DNA of 64,000 nucleotides from Flavobacterium sp. LHD-85 (GCF_030929595.1 NZ_JAVFVR010000009.1:124001-188000); one strand, 5' to 3'. Shown: positions 25,416-34,522, counted from the stretch's first letter. Notes: generated by a model not told the origin, from the letters alone. Made by a program: numbers and translations.

Positions 25416-25462
25416 AAAAAAAGTCGAACCATTTATTTTAAGAAAATGCGTTCGACTTTTTT
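25416..25462. terminator. Bidirectional hairpin terminator
   Basis: AAAAAAGTCGAAC pairs with GTTCGACTTTTTT across a 20-nt loop. It follows the endonuclease V gene; a CAAAG/AAGTACT-rich stretch with the palindrome AAGTACTCGTACTT lies just before. Confidence 0.85.
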
Positions 25463-25535
25463 TATTCGGTCGTGTAAGTATAGTTCGTTTTGGAGATTTG
25501 TATCGAAATAAATTTTAAACCTTAAAAACGATACC

Positions 25536-26594
25536 ATGAAAACTTCAGTAAAAATCTTAGCAGTACTTTTAATAATAAGTAATATCTCTTTTGGACAAGA
25601 TGTTGCCAAAAAGATTGATTCTATAGTAAAAGACAATTATCAAAAAAATCCAAATGTAGGCATTAGTGTTGGCTTCATTAAAGATGGAAAAGAATTCTAT
25701 ACTTCATACGGGAACTTGAATTCGAGAAGCGATGCAAAAATAGATAAAAACTCGATATTCGAAATCGCTTCGATCACTAAGATTTTGACTTCTAATTTAA
25801 TTGCGCAGGCAGTTAATGAGAATAAAATTAAAACAGATGATTTTATAGACGCTTATCTTCCTACAGCATATGTATTGCATCCAAATCTTCAAAAGAAAAT
25901 AAAAATTTCAGATTTGGCCTCTCACCAATCTGGTTTGCCTGATATTGATTTCGGAAAACTGATTGAACTTAATCCGCAACAGCCTGTAAGCAGCGTAACA
26001 CAAGAAACATTGTCTTCGTTAATTAACAACTGCACAGAATTAGCAGATTATGGCAAATATCGTTATTCAACAATAGGCTATACTTTGCTTGGTCAAATAT
26101 TGGAAAAAATTTATAATAAAAGTTATGATGAAATTATTAGAGAAAAGATGATTCAGCCATTAAAAATGAAAAGAACACTTACTAAAGATTTTGATGTAAA
26201 AAACATCACGACGAGCCATAATCCAGATGGCGGAATTCAGGAATTCTTTAAATGGAATATTACAGCTCCAGCTGGATTAGTAAAATCAAACGCTTCTGAT
26301 ATGATTCTTTATTTAAAAGCTGTTTTAAACGAAAAGAGTACTGTTGGTAAAGCTGCGTTACTTACAGAAAAAATCTATTATAAAGATCAAAAAAGAGAAA
26401 TGGGATTAGGCTTAGGGATCATGACAGATGAAAAAAATACAATTTACTCAAAATCGGGAGATTCTATGGGGCAGTCTTCAATTATATGCTATAACAGAGA
26501 CAAAAATTGGGGAATCATTATCTTATTAGACCAGCGAAATTCAAAAATGAGACAAAATTTACTTAACACTATCTATGATAATGTTTTAAAATAA
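25536..26594 (+). CDS. Exported serine hydrolase, class C beta-lactamase fold
   Basis: A 352-residue protein with a signal peptide (MKTSVKILAVLLIISNISFG, cleavage near Gln21). The SxxK motif is Ser79-Ile-Thr-Lys82, the YxN position reads Tyr177-Ser-Thr179 (Asn replaced by Thr), and SKSGDSMG serves as the KTG-type box. It is more likely a peptidase or esterase of the penicillin-binding-protein-like group than a lactamase. It acts in the periplasm. A terminator follows at 26602. Confidence 0.9.
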   Translation: MKTSVKILAVLLIISNISFGQDVAKKIDSIVKDNYQKNPNVGISVGFIKDGKEFYTSYGNLNSRSDAKIDKNSIFEIASITKILTSNLIAQAVNENKIKTDDFIDAYLPTAYVLHPNLQKKIKISDLASHQSGLPDIDFGKLIELNPQQPVSSVTQETLSSLINNCTELADYGKYRYSTIGYTLLGQILEKIYNKSYDEIIREKMIQPLKMKRTLTKDFDVKNITTSHNPDGGIQEFFKWNITAPAGLVKSNASDMILYLKAVLNEKSTVGKAALLTEKIYYKDQKREMGLGLGIMTDEKNTIYSKSGDSMGQSSIICYNRDKNWGIIILLDQRNSKMRQNLLNTIYDNVLK

Positions 26595-26601
26595 ATTAAA
26601 A

Positions 26602-26633
26602 CAAAAACTCCTCAATCTATTTGAGGAGTTTTG
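26602..26633. terminator. Bidirectional terminator between convergent genes
   Basis: CAAAAACTCCTCAA pairs with TTGAGGAGTTTTG around a short loop, flanked by A and T runs. It serves the serine hydrolase and the HD hydrolase. Confidence 0.88.
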
Positions 26634-26636
26634 TTG

Positions 26637-27218
26637 TTACAATTGGTTAGCAGTGCTAAGAAAACGATTATACTCTCGAATTTTAGTCTTTAACCTTTCT
26701 GCTAAATAGACATTTCCATCTTTAAGTTCGCTATGTATAATTTCGGCTTCTTCAATATATTTTAACTTTTTATTGTCATTCCAATAATATGGCGGTTCGT
26801 ATAAATTGCATATTCTATCGGCCATTTTTACAGCCCAAACTTCTATTGGCTGTTTTTTAATTCTATTTAAACTATCTCGCATTTTTTCTAAAGAATCCTC
26901 TATTTCATCATTCTTAGTTAATGCCAAGACTCCAGAAGCTACTTCAATTCCAAATAAATCATTTACTCTTTCAAAATCAAAAGGAGTATCTTCAATAGAA
27001 TCATGTAACATTGCACATTTAATAGCAAGATCAGAATTCATATTATCTGTCAAACGACTGGCATTTAAAACTTCAAGAACAACACTTCCTATATGATTGA
27101 TATATTCCACTCTTTCGCCTTCATTGCTTCCCCCATATTTTTGTCCGTCATGAAGTTTAGAAACCAATTGCCAAACATTTTGTATTTCGTCTATTGACCA
27201 GTCATTTTGCTGTTTCAT
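26637..27218 (-). CDS. HD-domain phosphohydrolase (SpoT/MESH1-like)
   Basis: A 193-residue stand-alone HD hydrolase. YINHIGSVVLEVL gives the first His, CAMLHDSIEDT the HD pair and following acidic residues, and VKMADRICNLYEP the final Asp. This order matches SpoT/MESH1-type (p)ppGpp hydrolases without the synthetase domain, although other nucleotide substrates are possible. The start is the ATG at 27216-27218 (MKQQNDWSIDEIQ); an 18-residue upstream extension was rejected as basic non-conserved sequence. Confidence 0.85.
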   Translation of the reverse strand: MKQQNDWSIDEIQNVWQLVSKLHDGQKYGGSNEGERVEYINHIGSVVLEVLNASRLTDNMNSDLAIKCAMLHDSIEDTPFDFERVNDLFGIEVASGVLALTKNDEIEDSLEKMRDSLNRIKKQPIEVWAVKMADRICNLYEPPYYWNDNKKLKYIEEAEIIHSELKDGNVYLAERLKTKIREYNRFLSTANQL

Positions 27219-27348
27219 AATTTTAGTTTTGATTGAATGTAATTTAGAACTTTTTCTAAATATTTGCAACAATTCAGCATCTTGTTCTGTATTTTCAATT
27301 GTTGGAATGATTGTATATTAGCTTAAAATAAAAACTGAATCATTTAAA

Positions 27349-27912
27349 ATGACATCATTAATAAAATATTTTGAAGACCTAGGCTTTCCAGAAGATACTT
27401 TGACGGAATTTTTAAGTTGCATAAAAACAAGGCCATTTTCGGCAAATGAGCTGATTCTAGCTGAAGGACAGCTGGAAAACTATTTATCATTTATTGATAC
27501 TGGAGCTGTCAGATATTATGTGGTTGCAAACGATAAAGAAATTACTTTTGATTTTGCTTTCAAAAATTCATTTTATTGCGCATACGACTCTTTCTACAAT
27601 AGAACCGCAACCAATGTGTATATCCAGGCATTAACAGATTGTCGATTGCATTCTATATCATACGAAAGTTTACAACGTCTTTACGAAAAATGTGAAACAG
27701 CTAAAAAACTTGGCCGAATCGCAACAGAGTATCTTTTGGATAAAAAAGTAAAAAGAGAATTAGATCTTCTAACCAAGACGCCACAAGAAAGATATGAAAG
27801 ACTATTACTGGAACAGCCTAAATACATTCAACAGATTCCGCTAAAATATCTTGCCTCATATATTGGAGTCGTGCCAGAAACTTTAAGCCGAATAAGAAAA
27901 CGCATTTCTTGA
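27349..27912 (+). CDS. Crp/Fnr family transcriptional regulator
   Basis: A 187-residue regulator with an N-terminal beta-roll sensor (SANELILAEGQLENYLSFID) and a C-terminal winged HTH (IPLKYLASYIGVVPETLSRI). It is distantly similar to the regulator at 6335 and likewise lacks cysteine clusters and a clear cAMP pocket. Its TGA lies inside a TTGACCAAAGTCAA palindrome. The next gene on the strand is an MBL hydrolase, its likeliest target. Confidence 0.9.
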   Translation: MTSLIKYFEDLGFPEDTLTEFLSCIKTRPFSANELILAEGQLENYLSFIDTGAVRYYVVANDKEITFDFAFKNSFYCAYDSFYNRTATNVYIQALTDCRLHSISYESLQRLYEKCETAKKLGRIATEYLLDKKVKRELDLLTKTPQERYERLLLEQPKYIQQIPLKYLASYIGVVPETLSRIRKRIS

Positions 27913-27922
27913 CCAAAGTCAA
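27909..27922. promoter_or_regulatory. Palindrome TTGACCAAAGTCAA over the regulator stop codon
   Basis: Arms TTGAC and GTCAA with a 4-nt centre, spanning the TGA at 27910-27912 and ending 64 bp before the MBL gene. It has the layout of an FNR box (TTGAT-N4-ATCAA) with one changed base per arm, and resembles 6911-6926 behind the other Crp/Fnr gene. Its use as operator is inferred. Confidence 0.5.
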
Positions 27923-27986
27923 TTTGAAGACCATTTATTAAACTCAGATTTGTATGAACATTTTAACAATTTAAAATCAAGTACAA

Positions 27987-28787
27987 ATGGAAGTTACAAT
28001 TACACATATCGACACGGCTTGCGTGCTGATAAATATAAATGGATTTAAAATTTTAACTGATCCAACTTTAGATAAAAAAGATAGATTTTTTCCTCAATAT
28101 GTCAGCAGTCCAATGGCATTTTCAAAAAAGTATTGCAGTCCTTCCCTATCCATTGAAGAAATTGGGAAAATAGATTTGGTGTTGTTAAGCCATGATCATC
28201 ACAGTGATAATTTAGATAAAAATGGACGCATTTTTATTCAAACAGTTCTAACTGTTCTCTCTACAAAAGATGCTGTAAAACGTTTGAAAAACACCAATAC
28301 AATAGGGCTTGACAACTGGCAAGAATATAATGTTGAAACTGAAAAAGTAAATAATCTAAAAATTACTGCGATACCAGCTCAGCATACCAATATCAAAAGA
28401 TTGAATAAAGTTATGGGCAAGGTTATTGGTTTTATTTTAGAATGGGAAGGTCAGCACAACGGCTGTTTGTATATTTCGGGAGATACCGTACTTTTTGAAG
28501 GGTTGCACGAATTGGCGCAAAAGAAAAAGGTAGACATTGCAATCTTGCATTTAGGAGCAGGAGCATTTCCATACTTAAAGAAGAATTTAAGAGTTACCAT
28601 GAATGGCGAAGAAGCAATTGTAACAACTCAACTTTTAAAACCGAGCGTTGTAATTCCTATACATTATGAAGGTTGGTGGCACTTTAAGCAATCTGTAAAA
28701 TCATTAAAAAATGAAATTGAAAAGTCTGAGGTAAAAGAGAAATTCTTATGGCTAGAAAGTGGCGTTGAGACAATTCTGCTGAAATAA
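27987..28787 (+). CDS. MBL-fold metallo-hydrolase (UlaG-like)
   Basis: A 266-residue metallo-beta-lactamase-fold hydrolase. The metal motif is SHDHHSDNLD (H-x-H-x-D-x type), with CLYISGDTVLFEG supplying the bridging Asp and IPIHYEGWWHF the final His. There is no signal peptide, so it is cytoplasmic. Relatives include lactonases and phosphodiesterases; the substrate is unknown. It is downstream of a Crp/Fnr gene and a TTGAC-N4-GTCAA palindrome. Confidence 0.9.
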   Translation: MEVTITHIDTACVLININGFKILTDPTLDKKDRFFPQYVSSPMAFSKKYCSPSLSIEEIGKIDLVLLSHDHHSDNLDKNGRIFIQTVLTVLSTKDAVKRLKNTNTIGLDNWQEYNVETEKVNNLKITAIPAQHTNIKRLNKVMGKVIGFILEWEGQHNGCLYISGDTVLFEGLHELAQKKKVDIAILHLGAGAFPYLKKNLRVTMNGEEAIVTTQLLKPSVVIPIHYEGWWHFKQSVKSLKNEIEKSEVKEKFLWLESGVETILLK

Positions 28788-28883
28788 AGTTCTCATTGAT
28801 ATTGTCATAAAATTAGAATATCTGAAAAACATAAAGTGACTGAGTTTTAATTATATTAGCCTAGTATATAAAAAAGTAGAGTA

Positions 28884-29396
28884 ATGTCTGGGACAATTAT
28901 TGAAAATTTAAAAATTTTATCAGAAAATTTCAAACTCAGTTTTGATACTTTTTCACACTCAGTCATTTTTGTAAACGAAGTAAACAAAATTAGAATTCAG
29001 AATGAAAATGAATCGAGTTTTAGAATAACTTATAATTTGCATTTCGCTGAAAAAACGGTTTTAGTATCAGACGAAGTGATTTATCATTTCTGCTTGAATC
29101 TCTTTAAAAGAAAAAATGATACTATTGAAGTACTTTTTAGTGCTCACAAACCAATTGAAATTGATGAATGGTTTAAAATTGATGAAGAAAATTCTTTAGA
29201 TATAATTACTGCTATTCAAAATGAACTAAAGTATAATTATAAACTAAAATATCTGTTTTTAGAAAGTGAGCGATTTGAAATAACTTACTTTAATAGTTTA
29301 TTAATTATAGAAGATAAACAGGAAGAATATTTTTCTAATGTTTTTAATTTTAGAAATAGTTGTGAAAAACTTGGTAATTTAAAACAAACAATATGA
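28884..29396 (+). CDS. Hypothetical protein coupled to secreted metalloprotease
   Basis: A 170-residue soluble protein, rich in Glu, Asn and Phe, with no signal peptide and no recognised domain. Its stop overlaps the next ATG (ATGA at 29393-29396), so the two genes are translationally coupled. It may be a cytoplasmic partner, chaperone or inhibitor of the exported protein, but nothing in the sequence proves that. Confidence 0.6.
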   Translation: MSGTIIENLKILSENFKLSFDTFSHSVIFVNEVNKIRIQNENESSFRITYNLHFAEKTVLVSDEVIYHFCLNLFKRKNDTIEVLFSAHKPIEIDEWFKIDEENSLDIITAIQNELKYNYKLKYLFLESERFEITYFNSLLIIEDKQEEYFSNVFNFRNSCEKLGNLKQTI

Positions 29397-30319
29397 AGCA
29401 AAAGCTTGTCATTCTTATCCTAATTTTTATTCAAAATATAGTCTTTGCACAAAGCAATTTCTCGGAGAATCCGTTAGATGCAGTTTTTGAAACAAAAGAT
29501 TCAAAAAACTTTTGGGATGCTTTTGATAAAATGGAAAAATCCAAAGGAAATCCTTTCACCGAATATATGGAGAAAGGTTCGCCAGGTGTTAAAGCATTTA
29601 CTGAGAATAGAATAATAAATGCTGATTCACTTTATATTGTTGTAAAGAAAAGAAAAGCAGATTATGAACTTTCAAGAAATGTTTTAAACGGCATTTCTAC
29701 GAAAGAAAAAAGAATTAGGGCAATTTATAGTGCACTGAAGTATTGGTACCCCAAGGCTAAATTTCCTCCTATTTACTTTGTTTACGGAAGATTTAATTCA
29801 GGTGGAACTTCCGCACCAGAGGGAATTGTTATAGGAACAGAAAAACTTCAAAATCTAGACGGAATTTCGGGTTTAATTGCACACGAACTTATACATTATC
29901 AGCAAAACATAACTGGTAAAGACATGCTCTTAAAATGGTGTTTGATGGAAGGTGGTGCAGATTTTATTGGTGAACTTGTTTCAGGGGAATTAATAAATAA
30001 GGTTGAATATAAGTATGGAGAAGAAAACCAAGATAAATTATGTCGAGAATTTGTGACTAGATTAAAAAAAACAGATTATCAAGACTGGTTGTACGGAACC
30101 TCTAAGAAAGACGACAGACCAAATGATTTAGGATATTGGATAGGGTATAAAATAACTGAATCTTATTTTAATAAGCAAAAAGACAAACAAAAGGCAATAG
30201 AAGAAATATTGAATATTAAAGACCCAATGGAGTTTTTAAAACAAAGTGGCTTTTTAGATGTTTATATCCAAGAATATTTGAAAGCTATAAAAGAAAATTA
30301 TGGTGAATTTTATAAATAA
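29393..30319 (+). CDS. Exported putative zinc metalloprotease (HExxH, DUF2268-like)
   Basis: A 308-residue protein. The signal peptide MKQKLVILILIFIQNIVFAQ is followed by a helical domain. The zinc motif is HELIH (in LIAHELIHYQQN) and the third ligand is plausibly in EGGADFIGELVSG about 23 residues later, a gluzincin arrangement resembling DUF2268 proteases. IYFVYGRFNSGGTSAPEGIVIG before the motif resembles substrate-edge strands. It probably acts in the periplasm or is secreted. It overlaps the preceding gene by 4 nt. Confidence 0.82.
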   Translation: MKQKLVILILIFIQNIVFAQSNFSENPLDAVFETKDSKNFWDAFDKMEKSKGNPFTEYMEKGSPGVKAFTENRIINADSLYIVVKKRKADYELSRNVLNGISTKEKRIRAIYSALKYWYPKAKFPPIYFVYGRFNSGGTSAPEGIVIGTEKLQNLDGISGLIAHELIHYQQNITGKDMLLKWCLMEGGADFIGELVSGELINKVEYKYGEENQDKLCREFVTRLKKTDYQDWLYGTSKKDDRPNDLGYWIGYKITESYFNKQKDKQKAIEEILNIKDPMEFLKQSGFLDVYIQEYLKAIKENYGEFYK

Positions 30320-30779
30320 TAGAATTTATAAAAGTAAATCTCTAAGGATTTATATTCCACAACTAATTTTTGCGAATATATTTTTGTGTGACATTTTAGC
30401 TTTCAAATATTCTAAAGCATCCATTCGAGAAAGCCGTTAGTAGGAAATTTAAAAACAGCATATTTTCTCAAGTTTTTTGAGACTTCCTATTTCAGCTTGA
30501 ATATCTCACCTAAACAAAATAAATTAAAGAATCAGCTTGTATTTTAAGTATTTCCACGTTTATAAATTGTAAAAGTATTTCGCTTTATCGTTAAAGTTTT
30601 GATCTTAAAATTTCAGACTTAACCTTTACCTATTTTTTGTTTTTTTTAGGCTATGTTTAAAGATGAACAATTTAGTTTTTCCGAAGATATCCACTATATT
30701 TAGTTGATTTATAACAAAAAGAGACCTCAAAAGCCTCTTTTCTGTTTATAGCATTTAATATTCTGATACGAAATGTTTT
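30320..30779. other. 460-bp intergenic region without a gene
   Basis: AT-rich, with no ORF of convincing codon use on either strand. It contains a small hairpin CTCAAGTTTTTTGAG near 30468-30482 and, near its right end, a leftward terminator-like hairpin (AAAAGAG...CTCTTTT, about 30716-30743) that would end the sigma-factor transcript. Nothing else is seen. Confidence 0.6.
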
Positions 30780-31361
30780 TTATGTCAATGAAATATTATT
30801 TCTTTCGATAATTTTTCGCAAATTATTCAATGCATAGCGCATTCTTCCCAATGCGGTATTTATACTAATTTCTTTCTCCTCAGCTATTTCTTTAAAACTC
30901 ATATTGCAATATATTCGCATTATCAATATTTCTTTTTGGTCATAAGCAAGCTCTTCTATAAGTTCTTTAAGATCAATTTGAAGCTGATCTATGATTATTC
31001 TGTTTTCAATATTTGGAGAATTATCAGATAGAATAGAAAAAATGGAAAACTCATCATTGTTTCTTTGTATTGGCATTCGTTTTATTTTACGAAAATGATC
31101 CATAATCAAATTGTGAGAAATTCTCATAACCCAAGAAACAAATTTGTCTTCTTCCTTATAAGAGTTGTTTTTGAGTGTCTTAATTACTTTAACAAACGTA
31201 TCTTGAAAAATATCGTTTGCAATATCTGTATCCTTAATCTTTGAGTATATAAAACCATATATGCGAGATTTATGTCTGTTGATTAATTTTGAGAGTGCTT
31301 CTTCGTTACCTTCTATGTAGTTTTTTATTAATAGAGAATCAGATATAGTCAATTCGGTCAT
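30780..31361 (-). CDS. ECF-type RNA polymerase sigma-70 factor
   Basis: A 193-residue extracytoplasmic-function sigma factor. Region 2 includes FQDTFVKVIKTL and FVSWVMRISHNLIMDHFRKI. Region 4 is YDQKEILIMRIYCNMSFKEI, with the HTH EEKEISINTALGRMRYAL. It directs RNA polymerase to stress or uptake genes. No anti-sigma, FecR or TonB-receptor gene is adjacent, so it does not look like a FecI/FecR system and its signal is unknown. Confidence 0.92.
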   Translation of the reverse strand: MTELTISDSLLIKNYIEGNEEALSKLINRHKSRIYGFIYSKIKDTDIANDIFQDTFVKVIKTLKNNSYKEEDKFVSWVMRISHNLIMDHFRKIKRMPIQRNNDEFSIFSILSDNSPNIENRIIIDQLQIDLKELIEELAYDQKEILIMRIYCNMSFKEIAEEKEISINTALGRMRYALNNLRKIIERNNISLT

Positions 31362-31608
31362 AACAATATTTTTTTAATTTATTGGAGTTACAAAATTAAA
31401 AATGAATTGAATGTATCTTTTTGCTTATTAAGACTTTAAAGTATCAAAATAGGGTCTTTTTTATGCTTTTAGCTTTCTTCAAAATCATAAGCTTAACATT
31501 TCTAACTGTTTTTGCTATAGAAGATTTCGTTTATATTAAAAAGGTTAATGTATTGAGCTTAAATATTTTTTAAATTGCTTATAGATATTAATTTATTATT
31601 TACAGAAA

Positions 31609-32292
31609 ATGATGAATAAAACAACAACAATATTAGTATTAATAACTATGATTTTCTTATCCTGTAAGCAAGGCAGTGAATCAGGGCCGAAAAGTATTTC
31701 AAATACGGAAAAAACCATCGAAAAGAACAAAAAATCAGCTAACAGTAACGACAAAAGCATTTATACTAAATATGAATATACTGATTCTAACGGCAAAAGC
31801 TTAATAGTGCAAAATAGTCTCCCAAAAGGCGGAATAAAATATATTGACCCTAAAGGGAACGAATACGTTTATGCTGTGTTTTGGACTCGAATAATCAATG
31901 AAACAGATGATTCAGTTGAATTGAAACTTAAATTTCCCTTAGATTCTTATGAAATTCCAGGTTTGCCAGGGAAATATTACAAAACATTAATTCCGCCCGA
32001 CACGATGACTATTCAAAAAATACCTTTGTTTAATTATGGATTGAAAAACCTAGAGCCTTTTTATGATAAAAATATTGATAAACCATCTTCATTAAAAAAA
32101 ATTATTAAACCAAAAGAATCGACTGGATTTTATGTTGTTACGTTTCGTTTGATTGGAGGAGATAAATATGATGTCTTACGAACAGAACTTAGTTTAAAAG
32201 GGAAAAATCTTTTTTATAAAATAAGAGATAAAGAAATTTTGTGTGGAAGTATAAACTACACTCCTTATAAGATTAAGAAGTGTAGTAAATGA
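31609..32292 (+). CDS. Hypothetical lipoprotein
   Basis: A 227-residue exported lipoprotein with lipobox FLSC (Cys near 19, counting from the first of two ATGs) and a short Ser/Asn/Lys-rich linker. A beta-rich domain follows (EYVYAVFWTRIINETDDSVELKLKF...). No family was recognised. The second ATG (31612) is equally possible. A divergent ECF sigma gene lies 247 bp upstream. Confidence 0.72.
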   Translation: MMNKTTTILVLITMIFLSCKQGSESGPKSISNTEKTIEKNKKSANSNDKSIYTKYEYTDSNGKSLIVQNSLPKGGIKYIDPKGNEYVYAVFWTRIINETDDSVELKLKFPLDSYEIPGLPGKYYKTLIPPDTMTIQKIPLFNYGLKNLEPFYDKNIDKPSSLKKIIKPKESTGFYVVTFRLIGGDKYDVLRTELSLKGKNLFYKIRDKEILCGSINYTPYKIKKCSK

Positions 32293-32344
32293 TTGTCTAC
32301 ACATTTTTTTAAGATCTAATAACTTTTTCTAGTATTTAAAAGAT

Positions 32345-33952
32345 CTATTCTTTTCTTCTGTTCCTAATTAATTTGTTTATACCAACACCAATAATTGCTA
32401 ATATCAAGAAATGTATTAAACAAGATTTAGGTTTATCATCGCCATTAACAAAAGAAAAAACTCGATTCCATCTTATTTTATTAAAGCCTTTACCATCCTT
32501 CTCCAAGCTCAACCATATAAAAACGGGCTTGCCAACTACATGATCAAAAGGAACATATCCCCAAAACCTTGCGTCTAAAGAATTATGACGGTTGTCTCCC
32601 ATCATCCAATAATAGTCTTGCTTAAAAGTATAAGTGTCGCTTATTTTACCATTTATTAGAATATTATTATCGTTGATTTTTAAAGTATTATGTTCGTATT
32701 CCTCGATAATTCGTTTATAAAAAGGAAGTGATTTGAAATCTAATTTAATAGTTGCCCCCTTTTTAGGGATGTAGATAGGTCCAAAATTATCAATGTTCCA
32801 GCCTAATGATGAAATGTGAGGAAATACATTTCCATCTTCTCCTTTTGGTGTCAATTGTTTTTTAACACTTTTTACAACAGGATTGCTAGCTAATAATTTC
32901 GCTTCCTTATCTGTTAATGTTAAAAAATATTCTCCTGAATTAGTTAGTGCAAAATAGCCATTATCATATTTTAATCCTTCTCTGGCCCCATATATAGACC
33001 TAAGTTCGTCTTGGCTTATAGCCTGTCCTTTAGTATCAATTAAAAAGTTATATTGAGCTTTTGCACTTTTTGGTAGCACCGATAATTTACCGTTAATATA
33101 AATATTTCCATCACGAATTTCTAAAGAGTCCCCAGCTATTCCAACACATCTCTTAACTAAGTTTGTTTTTTTATCAATAGGTTTGTAATAGTTTCGATCT
33201 GGATTAAAATTATCCATATTTCGCAAAGTATCTGCGGGTTGATTAAAAACCACAATTTCATTACGTTTGATTTCTTCGAGTGCAGGAAATCTAAAATATG
33301 GCAATTGAAACATGTTTAGTAATGAAGTTTCCTTTTTAGTAAAATCATCATTAAATAAATAAGATTTTAAACCAACACTAGGAATAGAATCATGTACCAT
33401 AGGTAATGCAATTGAAGTCATAGGTGCTCGTGCTCCAAAATTAATTTTGCTCACAAACAAAAAATCTCCAGTATATAATGTTTTTTCTAATGATGATGAT
33501 GGAATTGTAAAGGGTTGAATAATGTATGTATGAACCAATGTGGCAACGATAATTGCAAATACAAGAGATCCTATGGTGTCTTCTGTTTTAGATTTTGGTC
33601 TTAAATCTCTGTTTTCAACATAAGATATATCTTTTGAAATGTAGTTTAAAAAAGCAATATAGAAGCCAAATGTTACTAAAACCAACAGAGTGTCTTTTGT
33701 GGAGTTTTTCCCAAAACTTCTAATGAATTCAATCCAAACTACGGGAATCATTAATAGATTAATTATCGGGATAAAAAGCAATAAAACCCACCAAAGAGGA
33801 CGTTTTACAATTTTCATCATTACAACCAAATTATAAATTGGAATAAATGACTCTATGGGTTTTCTTCCCGCTTTTATATAAAGTTTCCAAGTAGAAAATC
33901 CATGGATAATTTGAACAATCAGGATAAAAATGAGCCATTGCGATAAATTCAT
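32345..33952 (-). CDS. lepB: Signal peptidase I, long flavobacterial form
   Basis: A 535-residue S26A leader peptidase that removes signal peptides at the inner membrane. Residues 1-105 hold three membrane helices with a DUF5684-like pattern. A further anchor helix (about 127-146) precedes the catalytic Ser154 (in IPSSSLEKTL). The catalytic Lys267 lies in NLVKRCVGIAGD, and MMGDNRHNSLDARFWGYVP is the late signature. The long insert between box B and box E is typical of Bacteroidota. A C-terminal membrane helix ends in RNRRKE. Confidence 0.93.
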   Translation of the reverse strand: MNLSQWLIFILIVQIIHGFSTWKLYIKAGRKPIESFIPIYNLVVMMKIVKRPLWWVLLLFIPIINLLMIPVVWIEFIRSFGKNSTKDTLLVLVTFGFYIAFLNYISKDISYVENRDLRPKSKTEDTIGSLVFAIIVATLVHTYIIQPFTIPSSSLEKTLYTGDFLFVSKINFGARAPMTSIALPMVHDSIPSVGLKSYLFNDDFTKKETSLLNMFQLPYFRFPALEEIKRNEIVVFNQPADTLRNMDNFNPDRNYYKPIDKKTNLVKRCVGIAGDSLEIRDGNIYINGKLSVLPKSAKAQYNFLIDTKGQAISQDELRSIYGAREGLKYDNGYFALTNSGEYFLTLTDKEAKLLASNPVVKSVKKQLTPKGEDGNVFPHISSLGWNIDNFGPIYIPKKGATIKLDFKSLPFYKRIIEEYEHNTLKINDNNILINGKISDTYTFKQDYYWMMGDNRHNSLDARFWGYVPFDHVVGKPVFIWLSLEKDGKGFNKIRWNRVFSFVNGDDKPKSCLIHFLILAIIGVGINKLIRNRRKE

Positions 33953-34149
33953 GCTTCTGTAGTTTTATTATTTTGTTTCTTTAATCTAAATCTATAATTG
34001 ATTTAGTATATGTATCATTTTGTTCAATTTGTTACATAATAATAAAACAAGTAGTGCTAAAATTGAAATCTATTTGCGATAGCATTTACGACTATAGAAT
34101 CAACAATGTTGCTTAATTGAATTGAATTTGAATAAAAATTTACAAAAGA

Positions 34150-34185
34150 AAAAAGCCTGTAAGTCTTTCGATTTACAGGCTTTTT
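34150..34185 (-). terminator. Terminator after tRNA-Tyr
   Basis: AAAAAGCCTGTAA (34150-34162) pairs with TTACAGGCTTTTT (34173-34185), downstream of the leftward tRNA-Tyr. Confidence 0.88.
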
Positions 34186-34195
34186 GTTTCTTTCG

Positions 34196-34276
34196 TGGGG
34201 AGAGCAGGATTCGAACCTGCGAAGTTCACACAGCAGATTTACAGTCTGCCCTCGTTGGCCGCTTGAGTATCTCCCC
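34196..34276 (-). tRNA. tRNA-Tyr (anticodon GTA)
   Basis: Cloverleaf on the minus strand. The acceptor stem is GGGGAGA/TCTCCCC, the anticodon loop CTGTAAA is in a GCAGA/TCTGC stem, there is a class II variable arm, and the T loop is GGTTCGAATCC. CCA is not encoded. Confidence 0.97.
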
Positions 34277-34318
34277 AAAAACTGAGTGTAAATTATAATT
34301 TATTACATTCAGGAAATT

Positions 34319-34350
34319 AAAAAAAAAAAAAATCCTTAATTGCTTAAGGA
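34319..34350 (-). terminator. Terminator after the first tRNA-Val
   Basis: TCCTTAA/TTAAGGA stem with a 14-nt A run on the plus strand, i.e. a long U tract on the leftward transcript. Confidence 0.88.
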
Positions 34351-34356
34351 GTTTTG

Positions 34357-34431
34357 TGGGCGATGAGGGGTTCGAACCCCCGACCCCCTCGGTGTAAACG
34401 AGGTGCTCTGAACCAGCTGAGCTAATCGCCC
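34357..34431 (-). tRNA. tRNA-Val (anticodon TAC), copy 1
   Basis: Acceptor GGGCGAT/ATCGCCC, anticodon loop TTTACAC in a CCTCG/CGAGG stem, T arm GGGGGTTCGAACCCC. Identical to copy 2 at 34523. CCA is not encoded. Confidence 0.97.
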
Positions 34432-34468
34432 TATTTTATTAGGTTGCTATCGTTTCTGATAGCGAGTG

Positions 34469-34498
34469 CAAATATACATCTAGATTTTATATTTGCAA
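34469..34498 (-). promoter_or_regulatory. Promoter of tRNA-Val copy 1
   Basis: Minus strand: -33 TTG (34496-34498), 19-bp spacer, -7 TATATTTG (34469-34476). This is an exact Bacteroidota consensus 37 bp upstream of the tRNA. Confidence 0.85.
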
Positions 34499-34522
34499 GT
34501 GTTTTTTTTATAAAAAACTTTG

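Noticed and set aside
34057..34278. 73-codon minus-strand frame
   Set aside because: It runs through the tRNA-Tyr gene and its terminator, so it is a shadow of the RNA gene.
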